Of a DNA stretch of 64,000 nucleotides, positions 46,158 through 54,961 are shown one piece after another (positions within the stretch are counted from its first letter, which is position 1; each line of letters starts with the position of its first letter). Under the pieces are notes generated by a model. That model was given only the letters and a program-made list of their open reading frames with translations. It searched no databases and had not been told where the DNA came from. Position numbers and translations under genes: made by a program. The DNA is from JAWLAT01 sp041395325. GTDB lineage: Bacteria > Pseudomonadota > Gammaproteobacteria > Xanthomonadales > SZUA-5. The stretch is taken from assembly GCA_041395325.1 (NCBI GenBank), contig JAWLAT010000027.1, positions 1 to 64,000 on the forward strand, given 5' to 3'.

Positions 46158-46894
46158 CACAGCTTGAACTGCGCCCCCAGATAGACGTCCCGCACGCGCT
46201 TGTCCTGCAGCAGCGATTGCGGATCGCCGGCGGCCAGCACGCTGCCCTGCGCCAGCACATAGGCGCGGTCGCAGATACCGAGCGTCTCGCGCACATTGTG
46301 ATCGGTGATCAGCACGCCGAGGCCACGATCGCGCAACAGTCGAACCAACCGCTGGATCTCGCCCACGGTGATCGGGTCGACGCCAGCGAAGGGTTCATCG
46401 AGCAGCATGTAGCTGGGACGCCCGGCCAGGGCACGAGCAATTTCCACCCGGCGCCGCTCGCCGCCGGACAGGCTGATGCCCAGTTGGTCGCGCAAATGAG
46501 TCACCTGCAACTCGGACATCAGTGCATCGGCCTCGCGCCGGCGCGAGGCGCGATCCAGATCCTGACGCAGCTCCAGTACCGCCAGCAGATTGTCTTCGAC
46601 GCTGAGGCGGCGAAAGATCGACGGCTCCTGCGGCAGATAGCCCAGCCCCGCCCGCGCCCGCGCCGCCATGGGCAGCGAGGAGAGATCGACACCATCCATC
46701 GAGATGCGGCCACGATCGGCCGGCACCAAGCCGACCACCATGTAGAAACACGTTGTCTTGCCAGCGCCATTGGGCCCGAGCAGACCGACCACTTCACCGG
46801 GCCGCAGCTCAAAGCTGAAATCGTGCACCACCTGGCGACTGCGATAGGACTTTGCCAGCCGCTCGCCAGCCAGTCCCCGACGGGACTGCGTCAT
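46157..46894 (-). CDS. lptB: LPS export ABC transporter ATPase LptB
   Basis: 245 aa. Walker A GPNGAGKTTCFYMV, Q-loop, signature SLSGGERRRVEIARAL, Walker B MLLDEPFAGVDP, H-loop ITDHNVRETL. It drives LPS extraction from the inner membrane with LptFG. Overlaps the lptA stop by 4 bp. In many relatives rpoN follows; here a HAD gene does. Confidence 0.97.
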   Translation of the reverse strand: MTQSRRGLAGERLAKSYRSRQVVHDFSFELRPGEVVGLLGPNGAGKTTCFYMVVGLVPADRGRISMDGVDLSSLPMAARARAGLGYLPQEPSIFRRLSVEDNLLAVLELRQDLDRASRRREADALMSELQVTHLRDQLGISLSGGERRRVEIARALAGRPSYMLLDEPFAGVDPITVGEIQRLVRLLRDRGLGVLITDHNVRETLGICDRAYVLAQGSVLAAGDPQSLLQDKRVRDVYLGAQFKL

Positions 46895-47421
46895 TGCGAG
46901 GCACCCGCCTCCGTCGCCGCGCCATCGGCCGCTGCATCGGCCTTCGGTTCAATGCGGAAGCGCACCCGGCCGCCACCTTCGCCGCCGGCTTCCAGCTGTC
47001 CGCTGTCAACCCGATAGACGACCTGTTCGGACTCCAGCGTGCCTTGCGGCCGCTCCAGCCGGACACCACCGCGCAGCGTCACCCGATCGGCGGCCAGCTG
47101 ATAGTCGATGCTTCGGGCCTGCGCCCGCATCACCCCGCCGCCCGGACCATCCAGACGCTGCGACAAGCGCGCCGGGGAACCGGTCAGCAACACCCGGGAG
47201 ACGGCCCCATCGGCCTGGGTGACCTCCGCCTTGTCGGCCTCGGCCAGCAGGCTGCCCTGGCGAATCTCGACCGCACCGGTCAATGTGGTGGTGGCGCCAT
47301 CAAGCGCACTCTCGGAGCGGTCGGCACCCACTTCAACCGGTTGCTGCCGATCGGACTTCAGTGCCCAGGCCGGCGCGGCCAGCAGCGCAAGCAGCAATCC
47401 CGCCATCCATCGACTCGTCAT
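46891..47421 (-). CDS. lptA: LPS periplasmic bridge protein LptA
   Basis: 176 aa. Signal peptide MAGLLLALLAAPAWAL. The OstA/LptA beta-jellyroll repeats are visible (TLTGAVEIRQGSLLAEADKA; VLLTGSPARLSQRLDG; RVTLRGGVRLERPQGTLES, cited in parts). A short acidic/Ala tail ends the protein. It forms the periplasmic LPS bridge between LptC and LptD. Confidence 0.95.
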   Translation of the reverse strand: MTSRWMAGLLLALLAAPAWALKSDRQQPVEVGADRSESALDGATTTLTGAVEIRQGSLLAEADKAEVTQADGAVSRVLLTGSPARLSQRLDGPGGGVMRAQARSIDYQLAADRVTLRGGVRLERPQGTLESEQVVYRVDSGQLEAGGEGGGRVRFRIEPKADAAADGAATEAGASQ

Positions 47422-47533
47422 CTCACTCGCTCCATTGTTTCCATGTCATGCAGCCTGGATCGGCGAAGGTTATTGGTGCTCCCGGTCGCGAGCAGGGCTC
47501 GCTCCTGCGCAGACCGCAAATGTGCGGCAAACG

Positions 47534-47592
47534 CTCAGCCCTCAGCCCTCAGCCCTCAGCCCTCAGCCCTCAGCCCTCAGCCCTCAGCCCTC
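47534..47592 (+). repeat. Eight 7-bp tandem repeats between lptC and lptA
   Basis: CTCAGCC repeated eight times (47534-47589), followed by a partial copy. It sits in a 177-bp gap between two genes that usually touch. Member of the heptad family seen at 33.6 and 38.5-38.8 kb. Confidence 0.95.
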
Positions 47593-47598
47593 ACGATG

Positions 47599-48168
47599 CT
47601 AACGGGTCTTGGGCCGGAAGCTGCCGCTGACCCGGCCGCTCAGTTGCACCGCGGACTGCTCCAGATCCGCCTCGAACTGTTGCGCATTGACGACCGACCC
47701 GGTCCGTTCCAGCACCACCGTATCCTCGCCCCAGGCGCGACGCGCCTGCGGGTCCAGCCAGACGGTTGGCGCGCGAAGCGTCAGATTCTCGTTCTCCCGC
47801 GCCAGTTTGACCTCGCCGGTCATCTGCAGGGGTGCGGCATCGGTGCTGACCTCGACGCGATCGGCCCGACCCAGCCAGGCCCCCTGTGCGTCGCGGTCGG
47901 CCAGCCGAAAATCCGCCTGCAGCAGCGCCAGGGCATCTTCGGCCCGGAAGCGCTCGGCTCGCGGCGCCGTGAGCTCAAAACCGGGCGTGCCTTGTTCGTC
48001 GTAGCGAATCACCGTCAGGCCGCTGGCTTCGAAGTCCATCTGCGACAACACGCTCGCCTCGGGCACGTCGGCCTCCGGCTGAAAATAGCCGCGCAACAGA
48101 AAGCTGCCGATAGCCACCCCTGCAGCGACCAGAAAAGCGGGCCAACCGTAGCGAGCCGGATGCTTCAC
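47599..48168 (-). CDS. lptC: LPS export protein LptC
   Basis: 189 aa from GTG 48168, which overlaps the kdsC stop (GTGA). Single membrane helix (GWPAFLVAAGVAIGSFLLRG), then the LptC beta-jellyroll (VLSQMDFEASGLTVIRYDEQ; LTAPRAERFRAEDALALLQA). It passes LPS from LptFG to LptA. The heptad repeats begin 7 bp past its stop. Confidence 0.93.
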   Translation of the reverse strand: MKHPARYGWPAFLVAAGVAIGSFLLRGYFQPEADVPEASVLSQMDFEASGLTVIRYDEQGTPGFELTAPRAERFRAEDALALLQADFRLADRDAQGAWLGRADRVEVSTDAAPLQMTGEVKLARENENLTLRAPTVWLDPQARRAWGEDTVVLERTGSVVNAQQFEADLEQSAVQLSGRVSGSFRPKTR

Positions 48169-48686
48169 GAGCGCCGCGTCGATTGCTGCGCCAGCAGCAG
48201 TTCGCACAATTCGCGCACCGCACCCCGACCGCCGGCGCGTCCGCTGATCCAGTGCGCTTCGGCGCGTGCCTGCGGCACCGCATCGGCCACGCTGCAAGCC
48301 AGCCCGACGATCCGCAAACAGCCCAGATCGGCGATGTCGTCACCGCAATAGGCCACCTCGGCCAGCGCCACCTCCAGTTCGCGGCACAGCTCGGCGAGCC
48401 GAGCCGGCTTGTCGCTTTCGCCCTGAAAGACGTGCCGAATGCCGAGCTCGGCCATGCGATGGGACACCGCATCGCTACGCCGGGCACTGATGATGGCCAC
48501 GCGGATACCGTGCGCCTGCAGCGCTTTCAGGCCGTGGCCGTCATGCACATGAAAGGACTTGCTCTCGCGGCCATCGGCGTCGATCAGCAGGCGGCCATCG
48601 GTCAGCACGCCATCGACATCGAATACCGCCAAGCGGATCCGCGCGGCACGCTGGCGCACGGCGCCGGGCGTTTCCAGCCGGTTCAC
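48165..48686 (-). CDS. kdsC: 3-deoxy-D-manno-octulosonate 8-phosphate phosphatase KdsC
   Basis: 173 aa. HAD C0-type with AVFDVDGVLTDGRLLIDADG (nucleophile Asp), VAIISARRSDAV, VFQGESDKPARLAEL and YCGDDIADLGC. Removes phosphate from Kdo-8-P in Kdo synthesis. GTG start; between kdsD and this start a 15-codon mini-frame overlaps both ends. Confidence 0.94.
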   Translation of the reverse strand: MNRLETPGAVRQRAARIRLAVFDVDGVLTDGRLLIDADGRESKSFHVHDGHGLKALQAHGIRVAIISARRSDAVSHRMAELGIRHVFQGESDKPARLAELCRELEVALAEVAYCGDDIADLGCLRIVGLACSVADAVPQARAEAHWISGRAGGRGAVRELCELLLAQQSTRRS

Positions 48687-48729
48687 AGGCCGGCCACCGA
48701 CGGCCGGTTGGCCACTGCCCGCCTGTCCA

Positions 48730-49746
48730 TCAGATCACCCGCGCCCGCAGCAGATCATGGAAGTTCAAGGCGCCGACCAGACGACCCACGTCGTCAATGA
48801 CCAGCAGCGCATTGATCTTGTGATCTTCCATCAGCCTGGCCGCCTCGATGGCCAACCGGTCTGCGCCGATGGTCTTGCCGCCACGCGTCATCACCTCGCG
48901 CACCGGCGTGGTACGCAGATCCTGGCGCGCGTCGTCGAGAATGCGGCGCAAGTCACCGTCGGTGAACACGCCGAGCAGCTGGCGGTCGGCATCGACGATC
49001 GCGGTCATGCCCAGGTTCTTGCGGGTCATCTCGACCATCGCCTGGGCCACCGTGGCATCACCGTCAACCTCGGGAATCTCGGTCCCGCTGTGCATCACAT
49101 CGGCGATGTGCACCAGCAGTCGCCGGCCCAACTGGCCAGCCGGGTGACTGGCGGCGAAGTCATCGGCGGTGAAACCGCGCGCTTCCAGCAACGCGATCGC
49201 CAGTGCATCGCCCATCACCAGCGCCGCGGTGGTCGACGCCGTGGGCGCCAGATTCAACGGACAGGCTTCCTCGTCCACACTGACATCCAGATGCACATCG
49301 GCCAGGCGTGCCAGCGTGCTGTTGGCGCGACCGGTCATGGCCACCAGCGGCACGCCCTTGCGCTTGACCACCGGCAGGATGGTCAGCAATTCATCGGTCT
49401 CACCGGAATTGGACAGGGCCAGTACCAGATCCTTGGCGGTGATCATGCCCAGGTCGCCGTGGCTGGCTTCGGCCGGATGGACGAAGAAGGCCGGCGTGCC
49501 GGTACTGGCCAGGGTGGCGGCGATCTTGCGGGCGATGTGACCGGACTTGCCGATCCCCGACACCACCACGCGGCCGCGGCAGGCCAGCAGCAAGCGGCAG
49601 GCCTGGGTAAAAGCGGCATCGATGCGTTCTTCCAGCGCGGCAATCGCACTGGCCTCGATCTGCACGACCTTGCGGCCGGCATCGCGGACACGCGCTTCGT
49701 CGAGCACGCCGATGGCTTCATTCAAGGGCAAACTGATGGCATTCAT
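48730..49746 (-). CDS. kdsD: Arabinose-5-phosphate isomerase KdsD
   Basis: 338 aa. SIS domain with VVVSGIGKSGHIARKIAAT, STGTPAFFVHPAEASHGDLG and ALSNSGETDELL, then two CBS domains (MHSGTEIPEVDGDATVAQAM region and the last 60 residues). Makes D-arabinose-5-phosphate for Kdo. Divergent from ibaG/murA. Confidence 0.96.
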   Translation of the reverse strand: MNAISLPLNEAIGVLDEARVRDAGRKVVQIEASAIAALEERIDAAFTQACRLLLACRGRVVVSGIGKSGHIARKIAATLASTGTPAFFVHPAEASHGDLGMITAKDLVLALSNSGETDELLTILPVVKRKGVPLVAMTGRANSTLARLADVHLDVSVDEEACPLNLAPTASTTAALVMGDALAIALLEARGFTADDFAASHPAGQLGRRLLVHIADVMHSGTEIPEVDGDATVAQAMVEMTRKNLGMTAIVDADRQLLGVFTDGDLRRILDDARQDLRTTPVREVMTRGGKTIGADRLAIEAARLMEDHKINALLVIDDVGRLVGALNFHDLLRARVI

Positions 49747-49935
49747 GCGCCGGCGGGGCTCTTTGATGTCTTCCCGGTACGGGATTGGCTATGATGATCG
49801 GCTGCGCTTGGACCCGTCCGAGCTCAGGCGTGAACAGGAATCGGTTCGTCCGACCCACGCCACATTCTACACCGCGCCGACCCCGGGCCGGGCTGAACGC
49901 CCCGCAGACCCGTCGGCCCCGACCGGACTCCAGCC

Positions 49936-50181
49936 ATGAATCCACAGATCATCCATGAACTCATTGCCGCCGGCCTGCCGGATGCCCAGATCGACGTCCA
50001 GGGCGACGACGGCGTGCATTTCGAGGCCACCGTCGTGGCCGCCCAGTTTGAGGGCAAGCGCCCGCTGGAGCGCCACCGACTGGTCTACGCGACCCTGGGG
50101 GACCGCCTCGGTGGCGAGATTCATGCGCTGTCGCTGAAAACCCTCACGCCGGCCGAACTGGCCGCCCGGAGTGCTCGCTGA
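49936..50181 (+). CDS. ibaG: BolA-family protein IbaG
   Basis: 81 aa. BolA fold: LIAAGLPDAQIDVQGDDGVH, FEATVVAAQFEGKRPLERHR (conserved KRPLERHRLVY) and HALSLKTLTPAEL. Partners with monothiol glutaredoxin in Fe-S handling and acid response. It overlaps murA by 1 bp, as in many gammaproteobacteria. Confidence 0.94.
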   Translation: MNPQIIHELIAAGLPDAQIDVQGDDGVHFEATVVAAQFEGKRPLERHRLVYATLGDRLGGEIHALSLKTLTPAELAARSAR

Positions 50182-51440
50182 TGGCCAAGATCCTGATTGA
50201 AGGCGGCACCCCGCTGAATGGTGAAGTGTGGATTTCCGGCGCCAAGAACGCCGTGCTGCCGATCCTCGCCGGCTGCCTGCTGGCCGACGGCCCCTGCAGC
50301 ATCGGCAATGTGCCGCATCTGCACGACGTCACCACGACGATGGAGCTCCTTGGCCAGATGGGCGTGGAACTGGTCGTGGACGAGCGCATGCGCATCGAGA
50401 TCGATCCGCGACCGACCAACTCGCATTTCGCACCCTACGATCTGGTCAAGACGATGCGTGCCTCGATCCTGGTGCTCGGTCCGCTGGTGGCCAAATACGG
50501 CCAGGCCGAGGTCTCGCTGCCAGGTGGCTGCGCCATCGGCTCACGCCCGGTCGATCTGCACATCAAGGGCCTGCAGGCCCTGGGCGCCGACATCCGCGTC
50601 GAGAACGGTTACATCCGCGCCAAGGCGGGTCGCCTGCGCGGTGCCCGCATCTGCATGGATCTGGTCACCGTCACCGGCACCGAGAATCTGATGATGGCCG
50701 CGGCGCTGGCCAAAGGCACCACGATCATCGAGAACGCCGCGCAGGAACCGGAAGTGGTGGATCTGGCCGGCTTCCTCAATGCGATGGGTGGCAAGGTCGA
50801 AGGGGCCGGCACCAACACCATCGTCATCGAAGGCGTCGAGCGGCTGGAAGGCGCGCGCTACGAAGTGCTGCCGGACCGCATCGAGACCGGCACCTTCCTG
50901 GTGGCCGGTGCCATCAGCAGCGGCCGCGTCACCGTCAAGCGCGCTCGTCCGGAGACCCTGGATGCGGTGCTGGCCAAGCTGGAGGAATCCGGCGCCCAGC
51001 TGGATGTGTCCGAGGACAGCATCACGCTGGACATGAAGGGCAAGCGGCCCCGCGCCGTCGATGTCACCACCGCGCCCTACCCCGCCTTCCCCACCGACAT
51101 GCAGGCCCAGTTCACCGCACTCAATGCGGTCGCTGAAGGCGTCGGTACGGTCACGGAGACCGTGTTCGAGAACCGCTTCATGCACGTGCACGAATTGCGT
51201 CGCCTGGGCGCGCAGATCCGCCTTCAGGGCAACACGGCGATCATCGAGGGCATTCCCTCGATGACCGGCGCGCCGATGATGGCAACCGACCTGCGCGCCT
51301 CGGCCAGTCTGGTGCTGGCCGGACTGGCCGCCCACGGCGAATCGGAAGTGGACCGCGTGTATCACATCGATCGCGGCTACGAGTGCATCGAAGAGAAGCT
51401 CAGTGCGTTGGGCGCGCGCATGCGGCGCTTGCCTGGATAA
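50181..51440 (+). CDS. murA: UDP-N-acetylglucosamine 1-carboxyvinyltransferase MurA
   Basis: 419 aa. First committed step of peptidoglycan precursor synthesis. Catalytic Cys in LPGGCAIGSRPVDLH; substrate-site stretches SGAKNAVLPILAGCLLAD, GTENLMMAAALAKGTT, FPTDMQAQFTALNAVAEG and DLRASASLVLAGLAAHGESE. Length usual for MurA. Confidence 0.97.
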   Translation: MAKILIEGGTPLNGEVWISGAKNAVLPILAGCLLADGPCSIGNVPHLHDVTTTMELLGQMGVELVVDERMRIEIDPRPTNSHFAPYDLVKTMRASILVLGPLVAKYGQAEVSLPGGCAIGSRPVDLHIKGLQALGADIRVENGYIRAKAGRLRGARICMDLVTVTGTENLMMAAALAKGTTIIENAAQEPEVVDLAGFLNAMGGKVEGAGTNTIVIEGVERLEGARYEVLPDRIETGTFLVAGAISSGRVTVKRARPETLDAVLAKLEESGAQLDVSEDSITLDMKGKRPRAVDVTTAPYPAFPTDMQAQFTALNAVAEGVGTVTETVFENRFMHVHELRRLGAQIRLQGNTAIIEGIPSMTGAPMMATDLRASASLVLAGLAAHGESEVDRVYHIDRGYECIEEKLSALGARMRRLPG

Positions 51441-51611
51441 CCCTGACCGGCCGGCCCGGCCATGGAGCTGAATCGGCGCTGGCCAGCCCGATGCCATTCG
51501 GGTTGTCCGGACGCCGTCGCCGGGCAAAATTCAGAATCTCTCCTGTCATATAAGACGACTGCACGCGATGAGGTTGCAGTCTGTCTTGACGCTGCCGGCT
51601 ACCATTGACGC

Positions 51612-54197
51612 ATGCGCTTCCGCTTCGGCGTCTACCTCTTCGATACCGGCCAGGCCCAACTGAGCGGCCCGGCGGGCCCCATTGCGCTTCGGCCCATGAC
51701 GCTGAAGCTGCTGCAGGCGCTGATTGAAGCCGCGCCGGATCTGGTCAGTACCGATGAGCTGCTGGACCGCGTCTGGGGACGGCAGGCCGTCGCGCCCGGC
51801 GTGGTGGCGCAATCGGTGCGCGAGCTGCGCAAGGCACTGCAGGATTCGGCGCTGCAACCCAGCTACATCGAAACCCGGCACCGGCTGGGCTATCGCTTCA
51901 TCGCGCCCCTGCAGCGCGAGGACAGTCCGCCGTCGTCCACAGAGCTTCTCGCCGCCGATGCCCCAACGCCTGTCGCCGCCACACCGCGCCGTGCGAGTCG
52001 GTCCATGGCCGGATTGGGCGGACTGGCCCTGCTGTTGACCGCGGCACTGCTGCTGACCTGGTGGCAGCCGTGGTCCGACGGACCGACATCGGACTCGGGC
52101 TCCTTCTATCCCATTGATGTGGTCCAGGCGGGCACACCCGCCGATGGCGAAGCACAACAATGGTTCCATCAAGCCCTGACCGCCCTGCGCGAGCAACGCC
52201 TGGAGCGCGCCAGCGAACTGCTGGATCGCGCGCTGGCGCGTGAACCGCACTCGCCCGCCCTGCTCGGAACGATGGCCGCGGTACAGGCCGAACACGGCGA
52301 AATCGCTCGTGCACGATCGCTGGCCGACGCTGCGCTGGCCGCAGCCGGGTCATTGCCGCGCGCGGAGCAATTGCGGATCGAGGGTGTGACGGCCGCCTTG
52401 TACTACCGCTGGGGCGACGCCATCGACCGCTTCCAGGCGGTTTTTCAGCTCAATCCCGGCGACGTCACTGCCGGCTTCGCCCTGTTCCGAGCGCAGCTCA
52501 ATGCCGGTCGTGGCGACGATGCCGAACGCACACTGGAGGATCTGGCGGCGCTGCCAGCAGCCATTCTGCAGCCCACCCAACTCAGTCTGGCCCGAGCGCG
52601 TTTGGCCAGTCTGCGGGGGCGGCTGTCCGACCGCTTGGCGCTGGCCGAGCTAGCCCTGGCGCAGAGTGAGGACCCGCGCCAGGCAGCTGAAGCCAGACTG
52701 GAACAGATTGCCGCGCAGATTGCCCTGGGTCAGCCGACGGCGGCCCGCACCAGCCTCGACGCGCTCAACCAGACATTGGCACAAACCGCCTGGCCCGCTG
52801 GCGAAATCAAGCAACAGCTGCTGGAAGGTCACTGGCAGCGTGAAGTGGGCAAGCCGGCGCTGGCACTCGCCCACTACGAGCGTGCGGCCGCAGCCGCCGA
52901 GGCCCTTGGCGATGCCCGCAGCCGGGCCACGGCTCGCCGCGAATCGGCTTTTGCACAGGTCCTGCTCGGTGAAGTTGACCAGGCGGTGGCAGTAACCGGC
53001 GAGATGCTGGCCGAGCAAGGCGAACGCGGCGACCTGCGCGAGCAGGCCGCCAGTCTCAATGTGCGGTCACTGGCGCAGCAACGCGCCGGCGACCCCGCTG
53101 CCGCGCAGGTGAGCGTCGAACGGGCGCTGGATCTGTACACACAGACCGGTGATCGCGCTGGCCAGGCCGGTGCTCGCAACTCTCTCGGCATGTTGTATGC
53201 CCGTCAGGGCCGCGGCGACGAGGCACTGGCGCAATTCGAAGAAGCCTTGCAGGTTTTTCGCGCCACCGGCAACCGCCGCGGCGCCGCGGTGGCACTGGGC
53301 AACATCGCCGCTGCCCACGGCAGTGCCGGACGCGGTGCGGCAGCCCGCAGCGCCAACGAGACCGCCCTGGCCGAGTTCCGGGCGGTCGATGCCGCCCTGG
53401 ACGTGGCCCGTCTGCAATTCAATCTGGCCCTGCAGGACCGCCGCACCGGTGCGCTGATCCAGGCCGAAGCACGGCTGCGCGAGGCCCTGGATGGCTTTCG
53501 GCAGGCGCAGGCCGGCGCGCGGGTCGTGGTGGCGAGCACCACGCTGGCCGACCTGCTGCTGCAACGCGCCGAACCGACAGAGGCTTCCGCACTGCTCAGC
53601 GACATTTCTTTGGCGGACGTGCCGCCAGAGCAGCAAGCCAGTCTGCTGGCCATGCGCGGTCGCCTGGCCATGGCCATCGGTGACTACGCGGCGGCGGGGA
53701 CTGCTCTCAGCGACGCAATGAGCCTGCGCCAGCAGGCCGGGCTGGACGCCTGGGCGAGGATGAGCGAGTTCGAACTCGCCGAGTTGGACGCACGCCAGCA
53801 GCGCTGGACCGAAGCCGAACTCACCTTGCGGCCCCTGCGGCGGGCCATGTTGGACGATGGTGAGGCGTTGGACGCAGCCAATGCGGGCGCCCTGTTGGCC
53901 GCAGTGCTGCAGGCACAACAACGCTTGGCCGACGCTGCCGGCCTGCTCGACGATCTGGAAGCGACCGCGGCCAAGGATGCGCTGCTCGGCCTGCGGATCG
54001 ATCTGGTGCGTGCCCAGCAGCACCCTGCCGATCGCGACGCGGCTCTGGCCGAAGTCGCCCAGCGCGCTCGCGAGATGGGCTTCGAACGGATCGCGTTGCA
54101 GGCCGAACGCCTGCGGCCGTCGCCCGCTGGCGCCGAGGCTGCAGAAGAGTTGCAGCGCCGCGGACTGGATCCGGGCAGCGAGCGGCTGGCCTGGTAA
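51612..54197 (+). CDS. ToxR/CadC-type winged-helix regulator with TPR domain
   Basis: 861 aa. Residues 1-95 are a Trans_reg_C DNA-binding domain (RPMTLKLLQALIEAAPDLVS; VVAQSVRELRKALQDSALQP; ETRHRLGYRFIAPL). A membrane helix follows (GGLALLLTAALLLTWW) and about 700 residues of TPR repeats (LGMLYARQGRGDEALAQFEE; GNIAAAHGSAGRGAAARSAN). The TPR part probably lies in the periplasm and senses a partner. ATG 51612. Confidence 0.93.
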   Translation: MRFRFGVYLFDTGQAQLSGPAGPIALRPMTLKLLQALIEAAPDLVSTDELLDRVWGRQAVAPGVVAQSVRELRKALQDSALQPSYIETRHRLGYRFIAPLQREDSPPSSTELLAADAPTPVAATPRRASRSMAGLGGLALLLTAALLLTWWQPWSDGPTSDSGSFYPIDVVQAGTPADGEAQQWFHQALTALREQRLERASELLDRALAREPHSPALLGTMAAVQAEHGEIARARSLADAALAAAGSLPRAEQLRIEGVTAALYYRWGDAIDRFQAVFQLNPGDVTAGFALFRAQLNAGRGDDAERTLEDLAALPAAILQPTQLSLARARLASLRGRLSDRLALAELALAQSEDPRQAAEARLEQIAAQIALGQPTAARTSLDALNQTLAQTAWPAGEIKQQLLEGHWQREVGKPALALAHYERAAAAAEALGDARSRATARRESAFAQVLLGEVDQAVAVTGEMLAEQGERGDLREQAASLNVRSLAQQRAGDPAAAQVSVERALDLYTQTGDRAGQAGARNSLGMLYARQGRGDEALAQFEEALQVFRATGNRRGAAVALGNIAAAHGSAGRGAAARSANETALAEFRAVDAALDVARLQFNLALQDRRTGALIQAEARLREALDGFRQAQAGARVVVASTTLADLLLQRAEPTEASALLSDISLADVPPEQQASLLAMRGRLAMAIGDYAAAGTALSDAMSLRQQAGLDAWARMSEFELAELDARQQRWTEAELTLRPLRRAMLDDGEALDAANAGALLAAVLQAQQRLADAAGLLDDLEATAAKDALLGLRIDLVRAQQHPADRDAALAEVAQRAREMGFERIALQAERLRPSPAGAEAAEELQRRGLDPGSERLAW

Positions 54198-54258
54198 GCC
54201 GGGGCGCACCGACGCGACTGGGGCACAATGCCAACGCCCCACACCGCGACGCGATTTG

Positions 54259-54816
54259 ATGACCATTGTCCTGACCCCCTTTGCCCTGCCCCGGTTGTTT
54301 CCGCGCGAGCCGCGTCGCAACACCATCCAGGACTGCACGCCGGCGCAGTTCGAGGCCCACCTGAATTCAGTTGCCCCGGTCAAGGTGATCGACGGCTATG
54401 CACCCTTCTGCAAGCTCCACGTCCATCGCAACTGGACCAGTACCCGTTGCCTGGCGATGCCGATCACCGACGACAACCGCCACCGGCTGCGCTCGGACTA
54501 CGAGGCCCGCAACCGCGAGGAACTGCCGGTGCTGGTGCGCTGGTTCGAAGGCGTCGAGCCGCCGGTGGCCAACTGGCTGATTCCGATCCTCTACGATCGA
54601 GAGCAGCTGGCCCGAGAAGGCAGTCCGATCGACGCCGACTGGGGCGTGGTTGGCTGTCTGTACACCCTCGAGCCGGAGGAAACCCCGATGGCCCCGATCA
54701 CGCTGATGCGCAATGCGCTGGGCGTGGAAGAAGGTGGCTCGGGTGTGCCGCTGGACGCGCTGGCCTACCAGCGCAGCGTCGAGTTCTGGCGCACCAACGC
54801 CAATTGGCGGGGATAG
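54259..54816 (+). CDS. DUF3228 family protein
   Basis: 185 aa from ATG 54259. DUF3228 landmarks: NTIQDCTPAQFEAHLNS, VKVIDGYAPFCKLHVHRNWT, LRSDYEARNREELPVLVRWF, WGVVGCLYTLEPEETPMAPI and MRNALGVEEGGSGVPLD. Soluble; function unknown. 61 bp after the regulator. Confidence 0.9.
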   Translation: MTIVLTPFALPRLFPREPRRNTIQDCTPAQFEAHLNSVAPVKVIDGYAPFCKLHVHRNWTSTRCLAMPITDDNRHRLRSDYEARNREELPVLVRWFEGVEPPVANWLIPILYDREQLAREGSPIDADWGVVGCLYTLEPEETPMAPITLMRNALGVEEGGSGVPLDALAYQRSVEFWRTNANWRG

Positions 54817-54961
54817 TCGCTGTTCATGGCAGACGCGCAGTCTGCAGGGGAACCTGACAGTCTGAGCGCTGTGATTCTTGATGCACGGCTTGCCCATCCG
54901 TCATTGCTGACCGCCCAAACACACTGTCAGACTGCGCGCCCCTGGGTTTCGATCATTGACA

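Noticed and set aside
47108..47630. Plus-strand frames encoding repeated Ser-Pro-Gln-Pro
   Set aside because: They are translations of the 7-bp repeat array and the antisense of lptA. No real gene is indicated.
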